This document shows positions 34,854 through 42,957 of a DNA stretch of 56,346 bases, piece by piece. A model generated the notes under the pieces. The model was not told where the DNA came from. It ran no database searches and was given only the letters and a program-made list of their open reading frames with translations. The stretch lies in NCBI GenBank assembly GCA_964649145.1, contig CAZYOQ010000008.1:1-56346 (forward strand). Direction: 5' to 3'. This stretch comes from MGBC163016 sp964649145. GTDB lineage: Bacteria; Actinomycetota; Coriobacteriia; Coriobacteriales; Eggerthellaceae. The first letter of the stretch is position 1; each line of letters opens with the position of its first letter. Both the position numbers and the translations under genes were made by a program.

Positions 34854-36638
34854 TCATTGCGAGAAAGCCATGGTCTGGCGATCCCAAAGGCTGGAATATT
34901 CACCGCCCTGCTTCACAAGCTGATCATGTGGGCCATCTTCTACAATCTTGCCGTCCTTCAAGACAACAATGCGATCAAGGCTTGCGACGGTTGAAAGCCT
35001 ATGTGCCACAACAATAGTGGTTCTGCCTTCGATCAATCGCGCTAATGCCTGCTGCACAAGAGCCTCGCTTTCAGAATCAAGTGCACTAGTGGCTTCGTCA
35101 AGCACAAGAATCGCAGCATCGGCAAGCATGGCGCGCGCAATAACTATGCGTTGGCGCTGACCTCCCGAAAGCTTCACGCCGCGCTCACCAACAAGCGTGT
35201 CAAAGCCGTCAGGAAGGCCTTTGATGAATTCGAGAGCGTTGGCCTGACGCGCCGCAGTCCTTATCTCGTCGAACGTGGCATCGGGGCGTCCATATGCAAT
35301 ATTTTCCGCAACACTTCGATGGAAAAGTATTGACTCTTGCGGAACATAAGCAACTTGTTGACGCAGGCTTTGCTGGCGGGTCTTCGAAATGTCTTGCCCA
35401 TCGATCAGAATCTGCCCTTCCTGGATGTCGGCAAGGCGCAACAAAAGCTTGGTAAGTGTAGATTTGCCTGCTCCACTCTTTCCAACAAGCCCCACTTTCT
35501 GACCAGCAGGAATGTGAAGGTCAAACTTATCGAAAACACGGCAAGTCCCATGCCCTTCGCCGTAAGAGAAGCCGATATCAACAAAATCGATTGTTCCGTG
35601 TGTAACTTTTAAGTCCTTAGCGCCTGGAATGTCAGCAACAAGACGGGGTTCATCTAAAACCTGGGTCATACCCGATGCATCGCCAAAAGCCTGGTTGAAT
35701 CGTTGCAGACCGGTGTTAATGAAGTTGAACTGGTTTGTGAGCGTATAAGTGTAGGTAAACATGATGACTAGCGTGCCTGGAGTGATACCAAACCATGCGT
35801 TTCCACCCGAAATAAATACCGTAACCGCACTCATGATAACAATAGCAATACAGGCCGTTATAACACCGCGAGCAAAAGATGCTTTCATACGTTTGGAGTC
35901 ATTTTTCACAACTTGCTTGTTCGCAATATCAAAAAGCGAACGCTCGTAATCCTCGCGGCCGTAGGTTTTCACAGCAAGAATATTGGTAACTGCATCTGAA
36001 AGAACACCGGAAAGCTGGTTTTGAGCAGATGCGGCATTTTCGTTTAAGTGCAAAATACGCTTGTACATGATGTAGGAAACCGATGCATAAACAAAAAGCA
36101 AGACTAACAAGACGCACACATAAACAGGAACCACTGGAAAAAGAATTGCACAAGTAAAGACAACTGAGCATATAACCGGCAAAAACGGAAAAGTAATGTT
36201 TTGCAAAACCAGCGAATACGCATTCATAAACTTCGATGTTTGAGATACCAAGGTGCCGCTGAAGCTGTTTGAGTGGAAGCTCATCGACTGATTCGATAGC
36301 GCATCAAAGCAGATGGTAGCAAGATCGTAGTTAGCAGCAATTTGCAGACGCCAAACCGACCAATCTTGCAATTTAGAACAAGCCTGCCCACATACGTTAA
36401 TTAAAACAAGCGCGATCATATAAGGCCCAAAGACTTCAAAGACCTGGTTAGGCTCAACACTTCCCTGGCTTACGCGATCAACTATAAGGCTCATGACATA
36501 AGGGTTTCCGTATGTTAAAAACCCTACAAAGCCAATAGTGCCTAACACGACAGCGCAAAACAAAACAAAATGGCGCCTTGTTACGCCCCAGTAATAGTGC
36601 AGTGTTCGCATAGTCGTTGTGTGTTTGGTCTTGGCCAT
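34854..36638 (-). CDS. ABC exporter, fused permease-ATPase
   Basis: Half-transporter: six membrane helices in residues 1-310, then an ATPase domain with Walker A GLVGKSGAGKST, signature LSGGQRQRIVIARAM and Walker B ILVLDEATSALDSES, ending HRLSTVA. Homodimers of this type export lipids, peptides or drugs. The start is ambiguous: ATG at 36638 has no SD, while an in-frame TTG at 36656 follows GGGA. It heads a minus-strand trio with the kinase and response regulator, a common arrangement for sensing and removing a membrane-active compound. Substrate unknown. Confidence 0.88.
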   Translation of the reverse strand: MAKTKHTTTMRTLHYYWGVTRRHFVLFCAVVLGTIGFVGFLTYGNPYVMSLIVDRVSQGSVEPNQVFEVFGPYMIALVLINVCGQACSKLQDWSVWRLQIAANYDLATICFDALSNQSMSFHSNSFSGTLVSQTSKFMNAYSLVLQNITFPFLPVICSVVFTCAILFPVVPVYVCVLLVLLFVYASVSYIMYKRILHLNENAASAQNQLSGVLSDAVTNILAVKTYGREDYERSLFDIANKQVVKNDSKRMKASFARGVITACIAIVIMSAVTVFISGGNAWFGITPGTLVIMFTYTYTLTNQFNFINTGLQRFNQAFGDASGMTQVLDEPRLVADIPGAKDLKVTHGTIDFVDIGFSYGEGHGTCRVFDKFDLHIPAGQKVGLVGKSGAGKSTLTKLLLRLADIQEGQILIDGQDISKTRQQSLRQQVAYVPQESILFHRSVAENIAYGRPDATFDEIRTAARQANALEFIKGLPDGFDTLVGERGVKLSGGQRQRIVIARAMLADAAILVLDEATSALDSESEALVQQALARLIEGRTTIVVAHRLSTVASLDRIVVLKDGKIVEDGPHDQLVKQGGEYSSLWDRQTMAFSQ

Positions 36639-36691
36639 GAAGCTATTGTAAGTCAATCCCGACGAAGCGCAGAAGCTATACAGTCGGATGA

Positions 36692-36817
36692 ACAGCGAGA
36701 ATCCGCTCGCCCTTCCTTCGCGGCGTCCCGCCGCTCGGCCACTCGCTAAAAACGCGCCGTCGGGCGCGTTTTCTTTACGCTCGTGCTATCTTACAGGTTC
36801 GAATCCTGTGGTAACTA
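36692..36817 (+). other. GC-rich hairpin cluster and orphan tRNA T-arm
   Basis: A run of hairpins with far higher GC than its surroundings: GCGAG/CTCGC, GCGGC/GCCGC, then the terminator-like stem at 36749-36772. On the plus strand at 36793-36809 an intact tRNA T arm follows (ACAGG-TTCGAAT-CCTGT) plus an acceptor-like GGTAACT, with no matching D arm or anticodon. It looks like a 3' tRNA remnant; it is not part of tRNA-Pro, which is on the other strand. Confidence 0.5.
36749..36772. terminator. Strong hairpin AAAACGCGCC/GGCGCGTTTT
   Basis: A perfect 10-bp stem with loop GTCG. Toward lower coordinates it is followed by TTTTT-type sequence, so it can terminate the tRNA-Pro or rdgB transcript before the ABC exporter gene; toward higher coordinates it ends in TTTTCTTT. 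Confidence 0.75.
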
Positions 36818-36823
36818 TACAAC

Positions 36824-36860
36824 TTGGGGTCGATCAATCTTTCAGATTGGTCGACCCCAA
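36824..36860 (-). other. 16-bp inverted repeat directly after tRNA-Pro
   Basis: TTGGGGTCGATCAATC (36824-36839) pairs with GATTGGTCGACCCCAA (36845-36860) with one mismatch and a 5-base loop. It ends three bases from the tRNA-Pro 3' CCA. It is a strong RNA stem without a T run, so a 3' processing or stabilising structure is more likely than an intrinsic terminator. Confidence 0.6.
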
Positions 36861-36862
36861 AA

Positions 36863-36939
36863 TGGTCGGGATGACAGGATTCGAACCTGCGACATCTTGC
36901 TCCCAAAGCAAGCGCGCTACCAGACTGCGCCACATCCCG
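36863..36939 (-). tRNA. tRNA-Pro (anticodon TGG)
   Basis: 77 nt on the minus strand from CGGGATGTGGCGCAG to an encoded CCA. Acceptor CGGGATG/CATCCCG, anticodon stem CTTGC/GCAAG with loop TTTGGGA, T arm GCAGGTTCGAATCCTGT. It lies 30 bp downstream of rdgB on the same strand. Confidence 0.97.
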
Positions 36940-36969
36940 ACTAAACAAAGCGGGTTGTATTCTAAAGCA

Positions 36970-37569
36970 TTATCCGCGGTCTTGCAATAATTCTTTCATT
37001 TTTCTAAGTGCACAAGCCCTGTGTGAAATCTTGTTTTTCTCAGATTGGGCAACCTCAGCAAATGTCAGTTTTCCGCCATATTCATCGGGGAAAAATAAAG
37101 GATCGTAACCAAAGCCTTCTTCGCCTCGAAGCTCGTGTCCTATCCTGCCTTCAACTGTTCCTCTAGAAACAAGCTCTTTACCGTTTTCGTCTATAAACAC
37201 AAGCGTGCACACAAACCTTGCTGTGCGCTTATCGTCCGGCACATCTTTCAGGCGCTCAAGCAGAAGAGCATTATTGGCACTGTCGTTTCCGTCATCTCCG
37301 GCGAACCGCGAAGAATACACCCCCGGTGCGCCTCCTAAAGCATCAACTTCAAGGCCTGAATCATCTGCCATCACGGCAATCGAGCCTGCAAGACTTCGTG
37401 CAGATTGCGCTTTTATGCGAGCGTTTTCCTCGAAAGTGTCACCATCTTCAACAGGGTTAGAATCGATACCCGCCTCATTTAAGGTGACGAACTCCAACCC
37501 GTCCATCCCAAGCACATGCGAGATCTCGTCAGCCTTATGCTGATTGTTGGTCGCAAGCACGATTCTCAT
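36970..37569 (-). CDS. XTP/dITP pyrophosphatase (RdgB/HAM1)
   Basis: Cleaves noncanonical nucleoside triphosphates such as ITP and XTP, keeping them out of DNA and RNA. Signature parts: the start MRIVLATNNQHKADEI, VMADDSGLEVDALGGAPGVYSSRFAG, and GFGYDPLFFPDEYG followed by KNKISHRACALRKM. At 199 residues it is normal. It follows murI by 3 bp, a pairing frequent in Gram-positive bacteria (racE/murI with the RdgB homologue), so the two share a transcript. Confidence 0.95.
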   Translation of the reverse strand: MRIVLATNNQHKADEISHVLGMDGLEFVTLNEAGIDSNPVEDGDTFEENARIKAQSARSLAGSIAVMADDSGLEVDALGGAPGVYSSRFAGDDGNDSANNALLLERLKDVPDDKRTARFVCTLVFIDENGKELVSRGTVEGRIGHELRGEEGFGYDPLFFPDEYGGKLTFAEVAQSEKNKISHRACALRKMKELLQDRG

Positions 37570-37572
37570 TAC

Positions 37573-38529
37573 TTAGTCCTCCCAAATAGCAAGATGAGAC
37601 ACGCCCTCAAGATTTGGCCCCATCACTATGCTTCCAAAATTGTTAAACTCGCTGACATTTTCTCCGGTAGTTAGATACTCGTGGGAAGGCTCTGTTTGCC
37701 CATCGTTAAGCTGTCCGCGCCTAGTAAGGATATCTAAAACCTCATGCGCGGTTTCTTCGGCAGAAGAGACCAAAACCACATCATCACCCATGCACTTGGC
37801 GATCAACTGCTCAATCAGGGGAAAATGCGTGCATCCCAAAACAAGTGTGTCCACGCCGGCAACCTTCAAAGCGCCCAGGTATTCCTCGGCAATGTTTTCG
37901 TATAACTTTCCCGCCTCGCCATCCAATACTCCACAGTTCGAAACTATAATCTGATCATTGGGATTGCACGCGTTCAGTACCCTTTTTGAATATTGGAACT
38001 GGATGCCAGCTTCAGCTATATCCACAAAGCGCGGGCAAGCTTTAGAGAAAACCTCGATACCCATATCAAGGTTTTGAATAGCGCGCTCATATGCGCCAGA
38101 TGCAACAGTGCCCTCGGTCGCGATGATGCCTATACGCCTATTCCTTGTCGCATGAACCGCCGCTCTACTACCAGGCTCAACAACACCTATAACAGGAACA
38201 TCGAAGCGCTTCTGAGCATCCCGAAGCGCTGCAGCCGATGCGGTATTGCAAGCGATAACTATTAACTTGCATCCCCGACCTACAAGATATTGACATATTC
38301 CGAAAACATATCTTTTCAGGTCTTCCACGTTCTTTGGCCCATAAGGAAAATGCGCGGAATCACCAACGAATATTGTTTTTTCACGGGGAAGTGTGGCAAT
38401 GATGTCGCGAAGTACAGTAAGTCCACCATAGCCAGAATCGAATATGCCTATAGGGCAGCACGCCACGCCAGACGCGTCATCCGAAAGCCCGCTAATACTG
38501 GCCAAATCATTTTTATCGTTCGGTTCCAT
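37573..38529 (-). CDS. murI: Glutamate racemase
   Basis: Makes D-glutamate for peptidoglycan by cofactor-free racemisation with two cysteines. Both are visible in IACNTASAAAL and LGCTHFPLIE; the opening GIFDSGYGGLTVLRDI and FVGDSAHFPYGPK are typical. The 318-residue length includes a short N-terminal extension of about 25 residues (with Cys-Cys) and a longer tail than the usual 265-285. It is first of the pair with rdgB, on the minus strand. Confidence 0.95.
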   Translation of the reverse strand: MEPNDKNDLASISGLSDDASGVACCPIGIFDSGYGGLTVLRDIIATLPREKTIFVGDSAHFPYGPKNVEDLKRYVFGICQYLVGRGCKLIVIACNTASAAALRDAQKRFDVPVIGVVEPGSRAAVHATRNRRIGIIATEGTVASGAYERAIQNLDMGIEVFSKACPRFVDIAEAGIQFQYSKRVLNACNPNDQIIVSNCGVLDGEAGKLYENIAEEYLGALKVAGVDTLVLGCTHFPLIEQLIAKCMGDDVVLVSSAEETAHEVLDILTRRGQLNDGQTEPSHEYLTTGENVSEFNNFGSIVMGPNLEGVSHLAIWED

Positions 38530-38560
38530 GGAATATATATTAAACGAAGAAACAAACTTG

Positions 38561-40303
38561 CTAGGAATGTACTACGACCACGTCCCCAACTTGAATAATG
38601 TCATAAAGCTCTGCGGCCTTTGATGACGGAAGGTTTATGCAACCATGAGAGCCGCCTGTTTTATAACGCGTCCCACCGAATGTGGGTTGCCAGGAGGCAT
38701 CATGTAAACCAACAGAATTGCCCTTGAACGGCATCCAATAATTCACGGGCGTGCGATACGTTTCTTTGCCGTTACTGTCCGTACCAATAAGCGTTACATT
38801 TGTGCCCTTATCATTTACGTCGTAGACACCCTGAGGAGTTGCCCTTTCTGCAGTAGGAAGGCCAGAGACAATATCGCTTTCCCAGATAATCTTTCCGTCG
38901 TCGCCATAGAAGATTGCATGCTGGTCTGAGATATCGACATCGATATAGCGGCTGCCCCAATCCCATGATAATTTCCCGCTAGTCGAAAAGCCGGATCCGG
39001 ATTGAAGCAGCGGAACATCTATTTCTTCACTTGCGCCACTTTTAATCTTTTTCTTAAGCAGTTTGACGAGTTCTTCTGTATCAACTTCCCAGCCATAATC
39101 GCCACCCGAGACAGTAATTTTCTTGCCATCTGGGCGTTTATAGGTTCGCTCGCTGCCAACAGTATTTAGGCTAGAGGCCAATTCTTGAACCCATTCGTCC
39201 ATGGCATCACTATTAAATTTCACCTTGAGCTTGGAGGTTATCTTGATCCATTTGCTAACATCGGCACCCGTAATAGTTTTGACAGTATTGCCGTCCATAT
39301 TGATTGTCAGGTTAGTCGTAACATATTCATTGGCCTTCTTTGCAGCCTTTGCAAGACGCTCATCGGTACTTAAAATCGTCGGTTGAAGCAGATTAGAAGA
39401 GTCAAGTACGATAAGATCTTCGAAGCTCATAACTCCAAGTAAAACGCTTTGCAAAACAGAATCGGAATCAAGCTTGGTACCGGCTTGTTCGGCAATCACA
39501 ACGTATTTGTTCTCTTCGTCATTAAACTTGCAATAAGCGTTCACTGGGTCGCTAGCGCTCTTATTAACTAGGGCAACCTCTTCATCGATAAGGGAAGACA
39601 AATTATCGGCACTTACAAAAGTGGTAAGCTTTTCCGTTTCATCATGGTCATAAAGCGCCTCGAAAGGCCAAGCCCATGCATTTTGAGCCGAAAAGAGTTC
39701 TTCGGCCATAGCGTAAGCATCAACTTGCACGTCGGCGTCATCGGCACTAACCTCCAAGTCGAACCCGTCACCTTTTACCTGGAAAGTGTAATTGCCTACC
39801 ATCGCCTCAAAATCCGACTGAAGGTCTTGAGCCGTCTTCATGGTCAAATCGATATCCGAAATATGAGTGTTTGGCATAAAGTGAGTGGAAAAGACGAAGA
39901 CGCCAGCAAAATACACAGCCGCGATTGCTGCTATCAGTGAAAGCGAGGTAATCCCAAGCACCTTGGCTGTCTTGTGTCTTTTAGCGCTTTTCTTATTCAA
40001 AAGGTCGGCCGTAGACGTAAACCCCGTCTCGGAAATGTTTCCAAGAGCATTGTTCACCTGAGCCGTCTGGTCAAAAGAAACCTGCTGCATAGGTTCTGTG
40101 GGCATGTTCGCAGCGACGTCAGTAGCACTTGCAAGTGACGGGCGCGCAGGCATAGGCCTTGTAGGCTGCGAGGCCTTGTTTGCCTTAGTAAGTTTCTTTT
40201 TTGAGGAGGCGCCAGAATCTGACGAAGCGCTAGCAGAAGCTTTCTTCGACTTTTTGATAGAAGCTTTTGATTTGGCATGCTTTGCTAAGAGGCGTTTGGC
40301 CAT
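38561..40303 (-). CDS. L,D-transpeptidase (YkuD) with PG-binding domains
   Basis: Exported enzyme that forms L,D-crosslinks in peptidoglycan. A basic Lys/Ser-rich cytoplasmic head precedes one transmembrane helix near residues 115-140 (VLGITSLSLIAAIAAVYFAG). Two related extracellular stretches of the PG_binding_4 kind follow, each with an FxxMVGNYTF or similar core. The YkuD domain at residues 460-580 carries the active site HGCINLPSSKA, the Cys lying near the end. At 580 residues it is a typical anchored family member. It stands between murI and dinB on the same strand. Confidence 0.9.
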   Translation of the reverse strand: MAKRLLAKHAKSKASIKKSKKASASASSDSGASSKKKLTKANKASQPTRPMPARPSLASATDVAANMPTEPMQQVSFDQTAQVNNALGNISETGFTSTADLLNKKSAKRHKTAKVLGITSLSLIAAIAAVYFAGVFVFSTHFMPNTHISDIDLTMKTAQDLQSDFEAMVGNYTFQVKGDGFDLEVSADDADVQVDAYAMAEELFSAQNAWAWPFEALYDHDETEKLTTFVSADNLSSLIDEEVALVNKSASDPVNAYCKFNDEENKYVVIAEQAGTKLDSDSVLQSVLLGVMSFEDLIVLDSSNLLQPTILSTDERLAKAAKKANEYVTTNLTINMDGNTVKTITGADVSKWIKITSKLKVKFNSDAMDEWVQELASSLNTVGSERTYKRPDGKKITVSGGDYGWEVDTEELVKLLKKKIKSGASEEIDVPLLQSGSGFSTSGKLSWDWGSRYIDVDISDQHAIFYGDDGKIIWESDIVSGLPTAERATPQGVYDVNDKGTNVTLIGTDSNGKETYRTPVNYWMPFKGNSVGLHDASWQPTFGGTRYKTGGSHGCINLPSSKAAELYDIIQVGDVVVVHS

Positions 40304-40436
40304 TTCTGTCCTTCATGCTGCAATTACTATGCGTTAGAACCGTTTCTAGCATTCTATAGAATTCTCCAAATAATTTGCGTGTGACTCTGTCTTGTATGTA
40401 GACAAAAGCACAAAAAAGACGGCATGCGGAAAGTCC

Positions 40437-41735
40437 TTATTTATAGTCGGTCGGGTTCTTAGAGGAAGACCCTGTCGTAGGTCCAATGTCTTTGAGAACG
40501 CTTCCAAATTGAACTGCGTCTTCGCCGAATTTATCCTTAAGGGCATCGAAGGCAGAAAGTAGGCTACGTCTTGCTTCCTTATCTTCAATAAGCACATGAG
40601 ACGCATAAGGGTTTTGCGCCTCGCCTTGATCACCAACATCATCGAAAATCGTCTGTTGACCTTGCGTTTGTTCGCCAAAACCCGAAAGAGCTACACCCAG
40701 CAAACGAATATGCTGTCCAGGAGCCCAAAGCCTGTCAATCATCGAAAACAGGATTGGCTTTAGCTCAATTTCGTCATCGCTTGGATGTCGTAAGTGGGTT
40801 TGTGCAGTGTGAAGAGATCTGTCGTCATAGCGCATCTTTAAGGTAAGCGTATTGCCCTCAAGCCTTTTAAGCCTCGCCCTTCTTCCCACCTTCGACAAAA
40901 TGCCAGACAAAGCAGTCTTTATCTGGTCTAAAGTTTGTAAATCTTTCGCATACGATACTTCATGCGATATCGATTTGACTTCGCTTTGTTCAGCGACAAC
41001 AAAATCATCCTTGCCCATCGCTCGAGCATGCATCATTTGCGCCGATGCCCCAAAGATTCGCTCCAAGACTTCCATATCGCAGTCGGCCATCTCGCCCAAA
41101 GTGTGAATCCCTGAGTCTATGAGTTTTTGTTCTGCCGATGCACCAACGCCTGAAAGCTTGCGCACCGGAAGATCGTTTAGAAAGGCTCTCTCGCCTCCTG
41201 GATATACAACGGTAAGCCCTTTGGGTTTATCCATGTCGGATGCGATTTTTGCAACCGACTTTGACGTTGCTAGCCCAATTGAGCAAGTAATTCCAAGCTG
41301 CTCTACTCGCTCTTGGATTCTTTTCGCAACAGCAATTGGATGTTCGGTGTTTGAACGCGTAGGCGAAATGTCGGCGAAAGCCTCGTCGATGGAAACTTGC
41401 TGCACATGCGGGGTCTCATGCTCGATGATATCCATGACCTTGCGCGAGAGTTCCTTGTAGCGATCAAAATGGCCAGGTGTCCAAATAGCATCCGGGCAAA
41501 GACGCGCGGCTGTTGATGATGCCATGGCCGACCTGACACCATACTTGCGAGCCTCATAGGAACAGGTGGAAACCACTCCTCGAAGATTCGGATCACCCCC
41601 AACTATCACAGGCTTACCTCGCCAATCAGGGTGGTCTAGCTGTTCGACGGATGCGAAAAATGCATCCATATCGACAAGGATTATGGCTGGGCCTTCCCAC
41701 TTATCAAGCGCAAGAGTTTCGAACTTTTGTTCCAT
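40437..41735 (-). CDS. dinB: DNA polymerase IV (DinB)
   Basis: Y-family translesion polymerase that copies past damaged bases. Catalytic residues: the N-terminal VDMDAFFASVEQ with its Asp, and the SIDEAFADIS motif with Asp-Glu. The little-finger domain begins near residue 250. At 432 residues it is longer than the usual 350-410, with a C-terminal tail that ends near NPTDYK. ATG at 41735. No LexA box was recognised upstream. Confidence 0.95.
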   Translation of the reverse strand: MEQKFETLALDKWEGPAIILVDMDAFFASVEQLDHPDWRGKPVIVGGDPNLRGVVSTCSYEARKYGVRSAMASSTAARLCPDAIWTPGHFDRYKELSRKVMDIIEHETPHVQQVSIDEAFADISPTRSNTEHPIAVAKRIQERVEQLGITCSIGLATSKSVAKIASDMDKPKGLTVVYPGGERAFLNDLPVRKLSGVGASAEQKLIDSGIHTLGEMADCDMEVLERIFGASAQMMHARAMGKDDFVVAEQSEVKSISHEVSYAKDLQTLDQIKTALSGILSKVGRRARLKRLEGNTLTLKMRYDDRSLHTAQTHLRHPSDDEIELKPILFSMIDRLWAPGQHIRLLGVALSGFGEQTQGQQTIFDDVGDQGEAQNPYASHVLIEDKEARRSLLSAFDALKDKFGEDAVQFGSVLKDIGPTTGSSSKNPTDYK

Positions 41736-41839
41736 AGGAAAGATTATACGCTGCTTGCGTTCGAGCGAAGCATGAAAATGGGCTCACGACGTGTTTGCAA
41801 AGCACAGCTTTGAAGCAGCGCGCATCAACTGCCCACTAT

Positions 41840-41872
41840 AAAATGGTGGAGGCGCGGAGAATCGAACTCCGG
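41840..41872. repeat. 33-bp direct repeat, distal copy (attachment site of the ssrA island)
   Basis: This copy repeats the last 29 bases of the tmRNA gene, from GGTGGAGGCGCGGAGAATCG to CCGG, plus four flanking As. The other copy is at 42925-42957 and forms the real tmRNA 3' end. Duplicated 3' ends of tRNA or tmRNA genes are typical integrase attachment-site scars. Confidence 0.85.
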
Positions 41873-41943
41873 CTCACGAGGCAGGAAGCTACGCTCCTTT
41901 TATCTCGCGCGCCACTCACGTGGCAAAATGTTTAAATGTAAAA

Positions 41944-41994
41944 CTAGTAGTCAATGGCCTTATGCAAGGCTCATAAGCTCGTGGTCAATAGCCT
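41944..41994. repeat. 17-bp imperfect repeat around the antitoxin stop
   Basis: CTAGTAGTCAATGGCCT (41944-41960) and CTCGTGGTCAATAGCCT (41978-41994) differ at three positions and lie 34 bp apart; the stop codon (41960-41962) falls between them. It fits the stop-spanning duplication pattern. Confidence 0.6.
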
Positions 41995-42235
41995 GGCGCA
42001 CAAACTCAGATCTCGTCATACCCATCTGCTGCTGCATACGCCTCATGGCAACAGAACGCGAGTGCGGGATTTTCACCGTTATTGAGTCGAGCGGCTCGTC
42101 AGCGATCCTTGGCCTGCCGTTAGTGATCTCTCCAAAGCTCATGTGCGACCAGTCAGCAGCCTCGTACTCATCTGCCCACGCGTCAAGCTGTTTGGCACTT
42201 ACGTCAAATTCCTCGTGCAGTTCTTCGTTATTCAT
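41960..42235 (-). CDS. Putative antitoxin, ribbon-helix-helix type
   Basis: A 91-residue protein whose C-terminal half (LDSITVKIPHSRSVAMRRMQ followed by MTRSEFVRQAI) has the strand-helix-helix pattern of the RHH/MetJ fold of antitoxins. The N-terminal 45 residues are acidic and would form the toxin-binding part. Its ATG overlaps the upstream gene stop by four bases, so the two are translated together. The order toxin first, antitoxin second is that of BrnT/BrnA modules. A 17-bp sequence at its end is repeated 34 bp further, across the stop. Confidence 0.7.
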   Translation of the reverse strand: MNNEELHEEFDVSAKQLDAWADEYEAADWSHMSFGEITNGRPRIADEPLDSITVKIPHSRSVAMRRMQQQMGMTRSEFVRQAIDHELMSLA

Positions 42236-42537
42236 CTTCTATCGTTCCTTTCGGTGATACCAAGCTCCCTCTTCGCATTGTTTTGCGGCGGTGTAAAAGC
42301 GTGATAAATAAGAAAGTCACCGTTATCATTTCGGATAGCTACCAGCTCCATCAGCCTTCCCTTGCCATCAATGCCTATCGCGAGGTATTCGATCGGGTTC
42401 TTATCAAGCCTGGGTCTACTTTTGATAGCGTTATTCCAAGCGGCAATAGCATCAGCTTTTTCAATTTTTTGATCGGGATGCCGTGTCACCACCCTATCGT
42501 CGACGTAGATCTTGTTCACTGGCTCTATCCATAGCAT
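42232..42537 (-). CDS. Putative toxin, BrnT-like small protein
   Basis: A 101-residue protein with an alternating strand pattern (PIEYLAIGIDGKGRLMELVAIR then DFLIYHAFTPPQN) reminiscent of BrnT-like, RelE-superfamily toxins, including an N-terminal helix KADAIAAWNNAIKSRPR. I do not recognise it with certainty. Its partner downstream is an RHH protein, with 4-bp overlap. The start ATG at 42537 lacks a good SD. The whole pair lies inside the ssrA island, so it may act to hold the island in place. Confidence 0.6.
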   Translation of the reverse strand: MLWIEPVNKIYVDDRVVTRHPDQKIEKADAIAAWNNAIKSRPRLDKNPIEYLAIGIDGKGRLMELVAIRNDNGDFLIYHAFTPPQNNAKRELGITERNDRR

Positions 42538-42924
42538 TTAATGTCGGTTGTTTTCAGTAAGACAAAACTATCTTACCATATATGTTTTCAGCAGCCGTTC
42601 AATATTAAAGAGAGATCGTATAAAAGCGTGAAAGTTTCGCTAATAATATGAATCAAAGTGACCTGTTTTTGGGTCTTACTACATCATTTTTCCCTTTACG
42701 AACGAGGCGAGGTATCAAAATCGACTTTTCGAAAGGGCTTATTGAAGGTAAATGATGTAAATAAGCTGCAAAAATTTGAAAATGATTCAAATGGCGAAGG
42801 CTCGCCATCAACGTCCGACGCATTTTGATGTAGTTTTCGAAATAATTAGCGAAAACGATTCAAATTGCTTTAGAGATTTGGCACAAATCTCTCGCTCCAC
42901 TTTCCTGCGAAATTATGCGTCTGA
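42538..42924. other. Gene-free half of the ssrA island
   Basis: No gene is seen in this AT-rich stretch. It holds short structures: TACATCATTT (42680-42689) and its inverse at 42750-42759, a further TGATGTA at 42826-42832, a palindrome ATGGCGA/TCGCCAT at 42791-42808, a repeated GAAAA-GATTCAAAT motif at about 42778 and 42852, and a hairpin AGAGATTT/AAATCTCT at 42872-42892. These could be remnants of integrase arm sites or an RNA. Confidence 0.35.
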
Positions 42925-42957
42925 AAAATGGTGGAGGCGCGGAGAATCGAACTCCGG
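42925..42957. repeat. 33-bp direct repeat, tmRNA-proximal copy
   Basis: Identical to 41840-41872. It includes the T arm and acceptor strand of tmRNA, so the element restored the tmRNA end on insertion. The island between the copies is about 1.1 kb and holds only the toxin-antitoxin-like pair; no integrase remains. Confidence 0.85.

Noticed and set aside
36688..36990. 100-codon open frame across tRNA-Pro
   Set aside because: It overlaps a complete tRNA gene and GC-rich hairpins and resembles no protein.
42872..42892. Terminator for tmRNA
   Set aside because: The AGAGATTT/AAATCTCT stem has no T run after it in either direction.
41840..42957. CRISPR array from two 33-bp repeats
   Set aside because: Only two copies 1.1 kb apart with genes between, and they match the tmRNA 3' end.
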